A stretch of 64,000 bases of DNA from Cepaea nemoralis (GCA_014155875.1 JACEFZ010005091.1:589501-653500), one strand, 5' to 3'; shown: positions 24,763-35,864, counted from the stretch's first letter. Notes: generated by a model not told the origin, from the sequence alone. A program made the numbers and translations.

Positions 24763-25225
24763 TGATGTGGAGAAAGACACAATAAGTCTGGATCGCCGAT
24801 TTATAACGTGATGTGGAGAAAGACACAATAAGTCAGAATATGCAATATATAATGTAATGTGGAGAAAGACACAATAAGTCTGGAACACCAATTTATAACA
24901 TGATGTGGAGAAAGACACAATAAGTCAGAATATGCAATATATAACGTAATGTGGAGAAAGACACAATAAGTCTGGAACACCAATTTATAACGTAATGTGG
25001 AGAAAGACACAATAAGTCAGGATCGCAAATTTATAATGTGATGTGGAGAAAAACACAAGAAGTCAGGATCTCCAATTTATAGTGATGTGGAGAAAGACAC
25101 AAGAAGTCAGGATCTCCAATTTATAATGTGATGTGGAGAAAGACACAAGAAGACAGGATCTCCAATTTATAACATGATGTGGAGAAAGACACAAGAAGTC
25201 AGGATCTGCAATATGCAATATATAA
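24763..25225. repeat. 46-bp minisatellite with 92-bp dimers, ~10 copies
   Basis: The common part is GATGTGGAGAAAGACACAA. In the first half, units ending in GGAACACCAATTTATAA alternate with units ending in AGAATATGCAATATATAA, giving a dimeric period. Later units carry GAAGTCAGGATCTCCAATTT instead. Confidence 0.85.
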
Positions 25226-25229
25226 TGTG

Positions 25230-26165
25230 AATCTAGGAATCAACATCAGAGGACACAACCTAAACAGTATAAGATATACTGACAATACAGTAGTAATTCC
25301 AGACAATCAACAGTGTAAGGTATACAGATGATACAGTAGTGATTCCATTTAGGGTTATTACTGTTATTGCACACAGTGAGCAACTAAAGTTAGAATTACG
25401 CTGTAAACAAATAAAGACTGTTTTCATATCCAAGATGAAAGAAATACCACCATGTAACACCCAAGTAAGTGGGAACATTCTCAAACAACTGAACTGGTAC
25501 AACTACCTTGGAACAGTCATAACATCTGATGGAAGATGCCTTGAAAGATTAGAACAGAAATGTCATGGTGAAAGTATCCTTTTCCAAGATGGAAAACATA
25601 TTCACCAATAAAAGGCTGTCATTTGCAGTTAGAAAATAATTGTTGAACTGCTATATAGAACATATAATGTTGTGTGCATCAGAAACATTGACAGCAAACA
25701 GACAAACCAAGAAACGTCCCAAAGCAGTGGAAATGTTGTTTCTTCGGAAAATGCAAAAGATACCATGGATGAACAGAGAAATTGCAAAGAATACCAAGGA
25801 TAAACAGAGAAAATGCAAAGTATATCATGGATAAACACAGAAAATGCACAGAATACCATGGATGAACACATAAAAAGACAGTCCTGCAAGAAACAAATAA
25901 AACCCATAAATTAATTAGAGAAATTAGATGAAGACATTCAAGACTTCTTTGGCATGTTGTGAAGAGAAATAAACTGATAGCTTAGTGACAACTGGCAAAC
26001 CTGATGGGAAAAGAGTCAAGGGAAGACAGAGATAAATGACTTGACATGGCATAACTGGGACAAGAACAGAAACCTGATTCGAGACTGATGATCATGTGAG
26101 ATAGCTAACCACGACTGCCTATGTTGATTGCTATGGCACTTGAAGGTGATAGTTTGAATAATCAT
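25230..26165 (+). pseudogene. RTE LINE fragment, heavily decayed
   Basis: Plus-strand pieces follow the RTE copy at 9840-12819: a YTDDTVVIP palm box at about 25320, HSEQLKLELRCKQIKT, LNWYNYLGTVITSDGRCLE, FLRKMQKIPWMNRE, and the final block with LCHGIT/TGTRT before ending at about 26150. The region around the palm box is duplicated (about 25265-25298 and 25312-25353), one copy with YTDN and one with YTDD. A 31-base segment around ATGCAAAGAATACCATGGAT is repeated about four times at 25750-25865. Many stops and shifts. Confidence 0.8.
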
Positions 26166-26296
26166 ATAAATGATTAGCCCTCAATCTTTAGCAGTAAATG
26201 AACAATCTTAGAGAAAATTGTGTACACACCTTCACGTCGTTTAATAGTTAAGAATATTATAAAATAGTTTTATGAATATAGGTTTTTGTACTTGTA

Positions 26297-27626
26297 CGAG
26301 AGCTATTCCAAAATCAACTGCCGATGGGGTGGTAACAATTAAACAAATTGACAATAACATCTAAATAACATAAAGTTACATACATTGCTGCATTACTTTT
26401 CCACATAGTCCACCACCTAAAATTCAGGCACTTGTCGTTCCGTGGCACATACTTTGTAACCCCTCATCAAGGGATGGCCGCCGATAGGGTACTTAGCCAG
26501 TTGTTGACTTCATCCATGAGATCCTTGGCGGTGTTGAAGCGCTGGGTAGCCAGCCAGACCTTCATCTTGTCGAAGAGATGATAATTGCTTGTTGCCAGGT
26601 CCGGCTGTAAAGGGGGGTGGCTGAAAATTTCCCACTTACACTGCTCAAGTAAAGCTTTGTGCAAACAGCAGAGTGGGGCAAACGCTTTGTCATGCAGGAT
26701 AATGATGCCACTAGTGAGCAATTCCATGCCTTTTATTTTGGATCAACCGACGAAGCTTTTCACTGTCTCACAATAACCTTCTGACATTATTGTGGTCCCT
26801 AGTGTCATGAATTCCATAAAGAAAATGCACTGGCAGTCCCAGAAACTGTAACTATCATTTTTTGTTGCAAAATGTTTGCTTGAATTGTTTGGGCTTGTTT
26901 GGTGAATGAGTGTGCATACACTGTTTTGACTGTTCCTTCGTTCTGTATTCACGAAGTGAACTCATGTCTCATCCCCAGTCACTATTCTGTTGAGAAATGC
27001 ATCCCCCTCTTCCCAGTAGCGCTGAAGGAACATTAAAGCTGAGGCCATTCTTTGAGCTTTGTGAATGGTCAGTCAGTTGCTTTGGTAGCAACTGTGAACA
27101 GAATTTGTAGTAACTTAACCTCTCTGTGACAATTCGACACAGGCTAGTCTGGAAATTTGTGAAAATTCTGTAGAAAGATCTGAAACTGTGAAATGGCAAT
27201 TTTCCACTACGACTCCGGTCGACATTTTGAATGAGCTCATCTATCACACAAGAATGTTGTCCTTGTTCACCCTCATCATGCGCATCTTTACACCCATCTC
27301 TGAATTTCCTGCAACAATCCTCACAGAACTGTCACTCATAATGTTATCACCGTACACACAACACAATTGAAGATGAATCTCAGCCACATTTTTACCTTCT
27401 ACTTGAAGAAAACGATCACATCACAACGTTCACAGCTGGTGGAAAGGCAATAACAGTGTGTATGTTTATTTGTTCACGATTCATGAACCACTGAAGAAAT
27501 GTGACTGTAGGTTTATATGTAGTGAGCTAAAAGACTACTAATGATGCAAGCAATGAACAGTGTCTCTATGGCAACCGGTTTATTTTTACCAGCCAATCGG
27601 CGGTTAAATTTGGAGTAGTCCTCGTG
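26297..27626 (-). mobile_element. mariner-family DNA transposon, complete length, dead
   Basis: A 1,330-bp element between TA dinucleotides (26295-26296 and 27627-27628). The imperfect terminal inverted repeats begin CGAGAGCTATTCCAAAATCA and (complement of the right end) CACGAGGACTACTCCAAATT. Minus-strand pieces at 26969-27247, 26743-26952 and 26467-26727 make up a mariner transposase: N-terminal MIDELIQNVDR, TERLSYYKFC, LLPKQLTD, then TGDET, the second-Asp block ILHDKAFAP and the third-Asp block SHPPLQPDLATSNYHLF. The third catalytic Asp is Asn here, and the codon after TGDET is TGA. Frameshifts separate the pieces, so no transposase can be made. Confidence 0.9.
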
Positions 27627-27959
27627 TATGATTTGCTCTATATACCCCATCACCTGTTATGGCAAATGCCAATGAAATATGATTTGTATTTTGTTGTTAT
27701 CAACTGACAGCAAATAGGCAATAAATATTGTTTTCAGTGTCACTGATGGCTGGTAGCCTGAAGCATGGCTGGATCAAGTTGATGGCTACTGATTATTATT
27801 CTCATCAAATTCAATGAAGTAAAAATAAGTGTTATGTAATATTGTTTTCAACTTAAATAAATCCTTACACTCCATACAAAACTTAAATCACAGCATTGCT
27901 GAAATCATGCCATACCCTCATTTACACACACTCCATTTTCTGTTACCTTTTTAAACACC
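27627..27959. other. No recognisable feature
   Basis: About 330 AT-rich bases between the mariner and a SINE-C copy. Confidence 0.35.
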
Positions 27960-28510
27960 TTGAGCTATATTGGGTATATGGTGCTAGCCCCATATGTGTA
28001 TAGACTAATGGGTGCTCAGTGGCTGATATGGTCAATATCATGATGGTTGCCTTTACTTTCCAGCAAGTTTCCTGGTATCCATTTTAGATTGGGTGGACTG
28101 GCAGCCCAGGACAGTTTTTTAAAAATCCCCGCCATCTATGGGGATTTGAACAAATACATCTATGGGGATACATAGAATCCCCGCCATCTATGGGGGTTTG
28201 AATACATCTATGGGGATACATAAAATCCCCACCATCTATGGGGGTTTGAATACATCTATGGGGATACATAGAATCCCCGCCATCTATGGGGGTTTGAATA
28301 CATCTATAGGGATACATAAAATCCCCACCATCTATGGGGGTTTGAATACATCTATGGGGATACATAAAATCCCCGCCATCTATGGGGGTTTGAACAAATA
28401 CATCTAAGGGGATACATAGAATCCCCACCATCTATGGGGATTTGAACAAATGACCAGCAGGCCAACAAGAATGTGTGCTAGCTACTGCACTACCACACTC
28501 AGGAAGGCAG
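27960..28510 (-). repeat. SINE-C copy with an internal minisatellite expansion
   Basis: The SINE 3' half (27960-28125: TATGGTGCTAGCCCCATA, CTTTCCAGC, CCATTTTAGATTGGG) and 5' half (28436-28510: GGGGATTTGAACAAATGACC, GTGCTAGCTACTGCACTACC) are on either side of the 48-bp array at 28126-28445. The array unit contains the CCATCTATGGGGATTTGAAC segment that in other copies occurs once, next to the B-box. The array is therefore an expansion of SINE sequence and not an insertion of something foreign. Confidence 0.75.
28126..28445. repeat. 48-bp minisatellite, ~6 copies, inside SINE-C
   Basis: Unit: AATCCCCGCCATCTATGGGG, then GTTTGAATACATCTATGGGG and ATACATAG/A. The CATCTATGGGG core occurs twice per unit. 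The length is a multiple of three and has no stops, so open frames appear on both strands; these are not genes. Confidence 0.9.
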
Positions 28511-28770
28511 CAATATATTTTGTTATTAGCAACAACAAAAAATGTAGAATTGTGACGGTAAACAGAAGCATTACACAGTATCAGAACATATAAATACATA
28601 AGTATAGCATGAGAAATAAAACTCTGCATGCAGTGACTGGCACTCATTGAAGTAAAGGATAGAAGCAAGATCATACTCACACTAGACAATATAAAAATGT
28701 ACAGATACAGTGTGGCCACAACAGGACTCGTACCTGTTACTAACAAATAACATATTAAAAAAGTTTGCAG
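28511..28770. other. No recognisable feature
   Basis: About 260 A-rich bases with no match or open frame. Confidence 0.35.
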
Positions 28771-29015
28771 TCTCCGTGGCGAAGTGGTCAAGCCGTCTGA
28801 CTCGGGCTCTGAAGGTTGTAGGTTCAATTCCGGGCCGCGTTCTTTGATTTACGAGTGCATTTTTTTAGATTCATGGGGGTCGTCGCTGGAGCTATGGAGT
28901 TTGCAATTTGTGCAACGATTTCCATGCTGCGGAAAGAGACTGAGCCATATAGGATAAAACCTAGTTAAATGAAGTTGACCCAGTCGACTTTTAAGCGACT
29001 TTTTTATGTTAAAAA
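28771..29015 (+). repeat. SINE-B, complete copy
   Basis: Head AGTCTCCGTGGCGAAGTGGTC (A-box) and GTAGGTTCAATTCCGGGCC (B-box), then the body TACGAGTGCATTTTTTTAG, GGGGTCGTCGCTGGAGCT, GGAAAGAGACTGAGCCATAT and a GTCGACTTTTAAGCGAC end. The head resembles a tRNA with a long variable arm but does not form a mature tRNA. It is the reference copy of the family in this window. Confidence 0.85.
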
Positions 29016-29215
29016 AATTAATTGCATATCCTTTACAGGACGTTTCAGTCACCCCAGCATTTTTATTAGCTGTCTGTGATCTCTTGGCAAATTGACGTTC
29101 AGTAGTTTGCTACTGCTTTCTGAATGACCGGCACTCATACCATTTTATAAAAACTAAACACAAGATGGTCTGCTGCTAAATCGCCTGCTGCTGAACAAAG
29201 AATATGAGGGTCTCT
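29016..29215 (-). repeat. SINE-A copy, 5' end incomplete
   Basis: Minus-strand copy directly abutting SINE-B. It shows the TTGCATATCCTTTACAGGAC end, GTTCAGTAGTTTGCTACTGC and GAATGACCGGCACTCATACC, and stops at the start of the head. Confidence 0.8.
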
Positions 29216-29269
29216 AAAATGGACCACTCATTCACTCACCCTCCAAGCTATAGCATCACTGCCATAGTA

Positions 29270-29795
29270 GGTAAGCAAAGAGCACTTCTGCACACCTTAA
29301 GGTGCATTGTACATAATGCCAGACCCATATTTTTCTAGACCAATCAGCACTAAGCCGATGATGTGGTCATTTGGAATGCAAGCCGTATTTACTTCCCAAA
29401 ACATGTTCTGGTACCCATTTTAGTCTGGGCTATCCTGACAGCACAGGTTGATGTAAAACAATCTACCCAATCATAACCTGCTCAGTGGCCAAGGGGTTAC
29501 GAATGCACTTCGTAATCCTGCATACTGTGTTCAAAACACAACTACGGGCGATTTGGAAACAGACCGCCTAGCATTGATTTCCATATAATGGTATGTGTGC
29601 CGGTGGTTCTGAAACCAATGGCAAACTACTGAAAGTAAACTTGCCAAGAAATCACAAACAGCCAAAGAATGCTGGGGTTGACTGCTATGTCCTGTAAATG
29701 ATATGCAACTAACTAACCCAGATGTGGATTTGAACACACGACCACCAGTCTGACAGCCACATGTCTAGACACTTTGTTACCACAACTCCCAACAT
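29270..29795 (-). repeat. SINE-C copy interrupted by SINE-A
   Basis: 3' part at 29270-29477 (CCTTAAGGTGCATTGTACAT, AGACCAATCAGCACTAAGCC, ACCCATTTTAGTCTGGGC) and 5' part at 29719-29795 (GATGTGGATTTGAACACACG, GACACTTTGTTACCAC). The SINE-A copy at 29478-29718 lies between them. Confidence 0.8.
29478..29718 (+). repeat. SINE-A copy nested in SINE-C
   Basis: Complete copy with GGCCAAGGGGTTACGAATGC, CAATGGCAAACTACTGAAAG, GGGGTTGACTGCTATGTCC and a GCAACTAACTAAC tail. A short ACCCA at both edges may be its target duplication. Confidence 0.85.
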
Positions 29796-29974
29796 GGACG
29801 ACTACAATATACTTGGAATGAATGACTAGTGGCGTCCCTGGAATTGTTGCCACAAATTTAGCTTGCCTTGCACACTAGCTCCTCTAGTACATGTGAATGC
29901 AGTGCTATCAGCAACAACACATATCTTATAAATGACAATTGAGGACAAATAAGTGACTACAGTGATGCAAATGT

Positions 29975-31497
29975 TTCAATCTAATGAGTACAGAACACTT
30001 AGTGTCACATGAGATGGGCAGTAGAACAACAATCTAATCAACATAGAACACTTAGTGGCACATGAGATGGGCAGCAGAACAACAATCTAATCATACAGAA
30101 CACGTTGTGTCACATGAGATGGGCAGTAAAACAACAATCTAATCAATACAGAACACGTTGTGTCACATGAGATGGGCAGCAGAACAACAATCTAATCAAT
30201 ACAGAACACGTTGTGTCACATGAGATGGGCAGTAAAACAACAATCTAATCAATACAGAACACGTTGTGTCACATGAGTATGGGCAGCAGAACAACAATCT
30301 AATCAATACAGAACACTTAGTGTCACATGAATGGGCAGTATAACAACAATCTAATCAATACAGAACACTTAGTGGCACATGAGATATGGGCAGTATAACA
30401 ACAATCTAATCAATACAGAACACTTAGTGTCACATGACCATGGGCAGTAGAACAACAATCTACTCAACACAGAACACTTTGTGGCAAATGAGATGGGCAG
30501 TAGAACAACAATCTAATCAATCAGAACACTTTGTGGCACATGAGATGGGCAGTAGAACAACAATCTAATCAATACAGACATTTAGTGTCACATGAGATGG
30601 GCAGTAGAACAACAATCTAATCAATACAGAACATTTAGTGTCACATGAGATGGGCAGTATAACAACAATCTAATCAATACAGAACACTTTGTGGCAAATG
30701 ATGATGGGCAGTAGAACAACAATCTAATCAATACAGAACACTTTGTGGCAAATGAGATGGGCAGTAGAACACAATCTAATCAATACAGAACACTTTGTGG
30801 CACATGAGATGGGCAGTTAGAACAACAATCTAATCAATACAGACACTTTGTGGCACATGAGATGGGCAGTAGAACAACAATCTAATCAATACAGAACACT
30901 TTGTGGCAAATGAGATGGGCAGTAGAACAACATCTAATCAATACAGAACACTTTGTGGCACATGAGATGGGCAGTATAACAACAATCTAATCAATACAGA
31001 ACACTTTGTGGCAAATGAGATGGGCAGTAGAACAACAATCTAATCAATACAGAACACTTTGTGGCACATGAGATGGGCAGTATAACAACAATCTAATCAA
31101 CACAGAACACTTTGTGGCAAATGAGATGGGCAGTAGAACAACAATCTAATCAATACAGAAACACTTTGTGGCACATGAGATGGGCAGTAGAACAACAATC
31201 TAATCAATACAGAACACTTTGTGGCACATGAGATGGGCAGTAGAACAACAATCTAATCAATACAGAACACTTTGTGGCACATGAGATGGGCAGTAGAACA
31301 ACAATCTAATCAATACAGAACACTTTGTGTGAGATGGGCAGTATAACAACAATCTAATCAATACAGAACACTTTGTGTGAGATGGGCAGTATAACAACAA
31401 TCTAATCAATACAGAACACTTTGTGTGAGATGGGCAGTAGAACAACAATCTAATCAATACAGAGCACTTTGTGGCACATGAGATGGGCAGCAGAACA
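29975..31497. repeat. 53-bp minisatellite, ~28 copies
   Basis: Unit: ACAACAATCTAATCAATACA, GAACACTTTGTGGCACATGA, GATGGGCAGTAGA. Early units have TTAGTGTCAC or GTTGTGTCAC, later ones TTTGTGGCAC or TTTGTGGCAA. Near the right end three successive units share a shortened TTTGTGTGAGATGGG form (31320-31440). Single-base indels are frequent, which could be real or assembly noise. Confidence 0.95.
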
Positions 31498-31604
31498 AAA
31501 ACAAAGTTTGTATGCCTGTTGTATTTTACTTTGAGCTTTCAATTTTTGCCGGCAACATGAGAAATAATTTCTCACAAGTTTTCTTACATGCAAAAATTGT
31601 GCCC

Positions 31605-31815
31605 GTTCTGTGGCGAAGAGGTTACGAATGCAATTCGTAATTCCGAATACCGCATTTGAAACACAGCTGCTGACAATTTGGAAGCAGACCGTTTGTGTTG
31701 GTTTCCATACAATGTCATGAGTGCCGGTTATTCAGAAAGCAATGACAAACTACTGAACATAAACAGCCAAACAATGCTGGAGTTGACTGCTACATCCTGT
31801 ACAGGATATGCCTAA
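31605..31815 (+). repeat. SINE-A copy
   Basis: CTGTGGCGAAGAGGTTACGA head, CATTTGAAACACAGCTGC, TTCAGAAAGCAATGACAAAC core and CATCCTGTACAGGATATGC end. Confidence 0.85.
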
Positions 31816-31859
31816 ACTGTGTCTGCTTAGGCTGCAGCTCTGTCTACCCAATCTGGTTC

Positions 31860-32285
31860 TGTGTCTGCTCTATTAGGTGCTCTGTGTTCCCAATCCTGTG
31901 CTCTGTGTTCCCAATCTGGTGTTCTATGTTCCCAATCAGGTGCTCTGTGTTCCCAATCCAGTGCTTAGTGTTCCCGATTAGTGGCTCTGTGTTCCAACTC
32001 TGGTGCTCTGTGTTCCCACTCTGGTGCTCTCTGTTCCCAATCTGGTGGTCTATATTCTCCAGCTGGATCACTACTTGCCTACACTGAAATTCTGCCCGTT
32101 CAAATGAGTGCTCTGCCTGGTCAAACTGCTGCCCTGCCTCAAAGTGTTGTAATGTTTGATTAAACTGGTGCTCCGTGTGCTGCCCTGCCTCAAAGTGATG
32201 AACTGTTTGATTAAATTGGTGCTCCGTGTGCTGCTCCTGGTGATCTGCCTGTTCATAGTGTTGCCCTATCTGTTCAACATGGGAT
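31860..32285. repeat. 24-bp minisatellite and a related longer duplication
   Basis: From 31860 to about 32065, eight or nine units of TGCTCTGTGTTCCCAATCTGG. From 32100 a second, ~60-bp block (GCCCTGCCTCAAAGTGTTG, TTGATTAAACTGGTGCTCCGT) occurs twice. The array abuts the host exon at 32298. Confidence 0.85.
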
Positions 32286-32297
32286 CAGGAAGCTTAC

Positions 32298-32444
32298 GAG
32301 TCTGGTCTACCTTGTGAGAAATGGATACTGCCCGTCTATAACTCCATTCTTCCCGTTTAGCTGGCGGTATTGCACATTTGACTGTCTTAAAGTGAGATGT
32401 CATCTTTGACTGTGTAACTTTACTGTATTTCCTCTTGCAAGCAT
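32298..32444 (-). CDS. Host gene exon (most downstream confident one)
   Basis: On the minus strand an acceptor TTTTTTCAG precedes the exon and a donor GTAAGCTT follows (an alternative donor GTAGAC lies ten bases earlier). The exon starts with two bases that complete a Tyr codon with the last base of the 34626-34733 exon. It encodes about 48 residues, basic: ACKRKYSKVTQSKMTSHF then CAIPPAKREEWSYRRAVS. Reading on past the donor reaches a stop within eight codons, so this could also be the last exon if the splice is not used. I recognise no domain. It lies immediately beside a minisatellite. Confidence 0.65.
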
Positions 32445-32635
32445 CTGAAAAAACATATTATTACAGTAGTTTTACCTCATTACATCAATAGATTCATGTA
32501 GGAATTATTTCTCATATGCACCAAGTATTTATATTGGTTAAAACTGTACACAACTTCCTGTTTAGTCTCACATTTTTACATGTTTTTTGTTTGTTTGTTG
32601 CTTTTGTCTACTTGTGCTTTCTGATTGGTCTAAAC
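32445..32635. other. Intron sequence, nothing recognised
   Basis: T-rich; includes the polypyrimidine tract of the preceding acceptor. Confidence 0.4.
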
Positions 32636-32815
32636 ATATGAGACTATGCCGGACTCTCCTTCGGGAGACCCGGGTTTGATCCCTCGGTAAGGTGTGGGAT
32701 TGTTTTCTGCTGGGGTAAAAGAAAATCCTAACCTGCACAGTTCGCGGTGACTGCACTAGCCAGGCGGTCTTAATTCCTCAGGCTCAAAGACCCCTCTGCC
32801 ATACACCGCAAGGTA
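32636..32815 (+). repeat. Possible SINE (tRNA-like)
   Basis: ACTATGCCGGACTCTCCTTC followed by CCGGGTTTGATCCCTCGG, a B-box-like motif. The downstream CAGTTCGCGGTGACTGCACT and GGCGGTCTTAATTCCTC are not matched elsewhere here, so this is based on the promoter boxes alone. Confidence 0.4.
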
Positions 32816-32865
32816 CTATATTGGCAGTAAATGACAGTGTCAATTATGACAATACTATACTATGT

Positions 32866-32932
32866 ACTAGTACACTACACTACACCACACTACACCACAC
32901 TACACTACACTACACTTCACTACACTACACAT
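32866..32932. repeat. (ACTAC)n microsatellite
   Basis: About 13 pentanucleotide units with ACCAC and ACTTC variants. Confidence 0.9.
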
Positions 32933-33090
32933 TATGAGACTTGGACTACATGTACATGTAATACTAAAGGGGACTTACACAAGCACCACATAACAGAAAC
33001 TAATCACATGAGGCTTTTATGATGGAACAAAAAGATAGCTTTTAACTTAGCTCATTAAAAAAAAAACATATTTTGAACATAGAAAAAGTG

Positions 33091-33705
33091 TGTTGTTTGT
33101 CCATCAAGAATGATGATGACCATTCATTTCATCCAGTGGGGTTGAAAGTATGGAGCCGTGAGTTCTAAGATGGCTGATAAGGCCTATTTTGGCTTGAAAT
33201 GTTCTTTGACAATGTGGGCAAAGAATGCTTGACGTTCCAGGAGGAGGATCTCCTGCAGTGGTTTTTCTGTCCAGCCTTTTCTTCACAGCTCTTGCAGTCC
33301 TGGTTGCTTCACAAGTGATGCACCCCTGCCTAATGATGTACGCCACCAATTTCGGTCTTTGGCAGCAGTCTCCCAAGTGTCATGATGAATTCCAAAAGCT
33401 TTTAGTGAGATCTTCAGAGTTTCTTTAAAGCATTTCCTCTGGCCGCCTTGGGAGCGTTTACCATAAAAAATTTTTTTAGGGAGCCTGTGATCTGGCATGT
33501 GAGTCAAGTGACCAGCCCAGAAAATCTGATTCTTCATTAGTAGAGTGTGGATACTGGGCATGGACACTCTTTCTAGGACTTCAGTGTCTGGGATCTTGTC
33601 TTGCCATTTCATCTTCAATAGCTTCCTAAGGCAGACTGTGTGGAAGTGGTTTAATTTCCTAGCATGTCACTGATAAACAGTATGTCAACTGCAGTGTAGG
33701 GTACC
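33091..33705 (-). mobile_element. Zinc-finger-tailed LINE (family L3), 3' fragment
   Basis: The minus strand gives [72 protein letters not shown] and the C2H2 finger CPHCQRTFQAKIGLISHLRTHG, ending NGHHHS (pieces 33283-33618 and 33104-33376). One frameshift lies between the pieces. The reverse-transcriptase catalytic region is absent. The 3' end TTGATGGACAAACAACAC is shared with the other two copies. The zinc finger probably binds the RNA or the target DNA; that role is inference. Confidence 0.85.
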
Positions 33706-34480
33706 CACCAACCACAGCTAGCTGGTTAGGTAATGATGGAGCAGACAATGTTTAGGGCACCTTTTCTAGCCCCTTCCTCATGCTATGGAGGTGAGCAGTG
33801 CTTTCCTATAGAGGGTTGCTCAGTTGGCTGCCGAATCCGACAGCTGCTCCGGTCAGTAGAAGACGACCATATAGCTTAAGCTGTCTGTGTGCAGGTCTGC
33901 AACTACGACTGCCAGCGTGCCCACGCCTGCCGCTTTGCCGCTCGCCCATCGTTACAGGGCTTGAAGATGATATATGAATTTGGATGAAGAATGACTTGCG
34001 CGATGAATTAGATTAAAGTGAGGAAAAGTTGCGCAATTCATCGACCTTACTTTCTCACCTGAGTCCATCTGAGTCCAGTGGCAAGACAAGTCAAGAAGAC
34101 TGGAGAGAAATACAGGTGCAGTGGATGACCCAGAGCGCTTTAAGTGCCTTGCCGTGCTCATTACATTCCACGACGCTTTGCAGGTATACACTGTCTTGCC
34201 CATTGAAACATCAATGATTTCTTCCACGCAGTCTGCTGAATCCTGTCTTCACATGCTGGGTAGGCATACCCTAGTTCACAGATTGGTTTGACACCAAATC
34301 GGTTACCGACACCTGGTTTAGCCAGCCTGTCACCGCTGTTGTTCGGGGGGTGGCCACTGTCGCATGCTGACAGCTACTAGGAGCCACAGGCGTGAGCTGC
34401 ATGTCAGGCTTGGACCAGTGGGGAATGGGCCCTGAAAAGGGCATGCCAGTCATCCTTACCAAAGGTACAACCAATGCCTA
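33706..34480 (-). repeat. Repeat-like block, possibly the L3 5' region
   Basis: GC-richer than its surroundings and without a real frame. It directly follows the L3 fragment and could be its 5' untranslated region joined to the 3' end by an internal deletion. I find no second copy in the window, so this is a guess from position and composition. Confidence 0.3.
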
Positions 34481-34625
34481 TAGAAAAGGTACTATTTACC
34501 AACAGGCATCACAGCATGAAAATGTTCACTTACATACATAAGCATATAGGAAACAAAAGTATAACTGTAATCATAAGCTACACGAAAAGAGCACATTATA
34601 ATACAAACACTGTAAACAAGCTTAC

Positions 34626-34733
34626 ATCCTGATGCACCCAAAAACTCTTCTACCATGTCTGGGTACTTGGAACCAAACAGATCTTGGGACAAATGAAAAG
34701 CGTAATTGCTTTCATCTGAAATTTCATCTTGAT
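34626..34733 (-). CDS. Host gene exon
   Basis: A 108-base exon on the minus strand with acceptor GTGTTTTTCAG and donor GTAAGCTTG. It is open in the frame DEISDESNYAFHLSQDLFG then KYPDMVEEFLGAS, acidic and aromatic-rich. It needs one base from the previous exon and passes one base to the exon at 32298-32444, where the phase fits. No stop occurs in this frame. The preceding exon is not identified, because the 48960-49021 exon ends in a different phase, so at least one exon lies between. I do not recognise a domain. Confidence 0.7.
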
Positions 34734-34757
34734 CTGAAAAACACAAGATTATGATTA

Positions 34758-34815
34758 CGATGAAGAATCAACATCACTGCACTAAGGACAAATCCATAAG
34801 CACTCAGTTTTTCCC
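34758..34815 (-). mobile_element. I-type LINE 3' end, diverged stub
   Basis: AAGAATCAACATCACTGCAC and CATAAGCACTCAG match the terminal ~50 bases of the I/Nimb-type family (compare 5149 and 23312). Nothing more of the element is present. Confidence 0.45.
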
Positions 34816-35864
34816 AAAAGAGTGGACGCTGATTGTCTCTGTTGTGGCCTGGTGGGCTTCACTTCAGAACAGTCCCACCTGCTACATACTCCATTCCTCA
34901 AACACTGATAATCGAGAAGATTCCTCCAGAGATATGTCACCATGCACTAATGTAACAAAATTTGAACTTACAGTTTATTTTGTGTCATGAAACCAACCCG
35001 GATTCTGAAAACCCAGCTTAGTTGAACATTTTACCGCATTATTTCTTACTCCCCAAACATAATAAATGATGAGGGCTGATGATAACAACCGATAGTACAG
35101 CATGGCTGAAGGTAAACACATTATACAAAACTAAAACACTTCCATTCCAGAGAGCCATTCCCTTCCAAGCAGCAGCTGGAAGATATAAGACATTGTAAAA
35201 GAATTGGGGAGTGCTGGCAATGGAATACAAAGGGTGAGATAACCCCAGATTAGATCATGCATTACATGATGGAAGTAATTGCAGGAGGCTAGAAGGGAAG
35301 ATGGACATTCATTCAGCGCTTTTATGAAGGAACAGAAAGATGGCTGATTAGCTTAGTTCATTCAAAAGACCCATTTCGAACAAAGAAAGGAAAAGGAGTG
35401 ATGGACTCCACGATCTACCCAGTGGAACAATGAAGACCTGTCAATGACACAGCAGACTGACATTAGTTGTTGACATTAGTGTGTGTCTTGAAAGTTTACA
35501 AATTCTTGTCATTGTTTTGACAATGTCCCCTATCTCAAGCAAATGCTACTCATTAAACTTATAACGTGCAGCATGCAGGAGGTGAAACAGTGTGCGCTGA
35601 TAATTTGTGTAACACAAGTGGACTAGCCACGAGAGGTCATTTTTATATAGAATTCATTGTGTGCACAGTTCCTAGCTATGGCTTGCATGAACGTGAAATT
35701 GAGAAACTGAGATTGCCGCATGGAGACAGTCAGTGGAAGAGCCTAGTTACATGTGTGAGCTGGTAGATTTTGTGGTTAGTGTTATGTGATGCTCTCCAGC
35801 ATGGTGGATAGCAAGGCCAAAGATTAGACTATCTGAACAAATGAGAAAGATTTCAATTGCAGCG
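34816..35864. other. Intron, one dispersed repeat only
   Basis: The stretch 35316-35395 (GCGCTTTTATGAAGGAACAG, TTAGCTTAGTTCATT) resembles 33012-33085. A 33-base segment at about 34970-35003 has exon-like borders, but its phase does not fit. No other feature is recognised. Confidence 0.35.

Noticed and set aside
28771..28845. tRNA gene
   Set aside because: A and B boxes are present, but the sequence does not pair as a mature tRNA and is followed by a repeated SINE body; same for the heads at 1080, 20110, 48240, 49545 and 52200.
29975..31497. CRISPR-like array
   Set aside because: The whole 53-bp unit is repeated with no variable spacers, and the DNA is eukaryotic; it is a minisatellite. The same holds for the other arrays.
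34970..35003. 33-base segment with exon-like borders
   Set aside because: Its phase does not fit the neighbouring host exons and the peptide is not distinctive.
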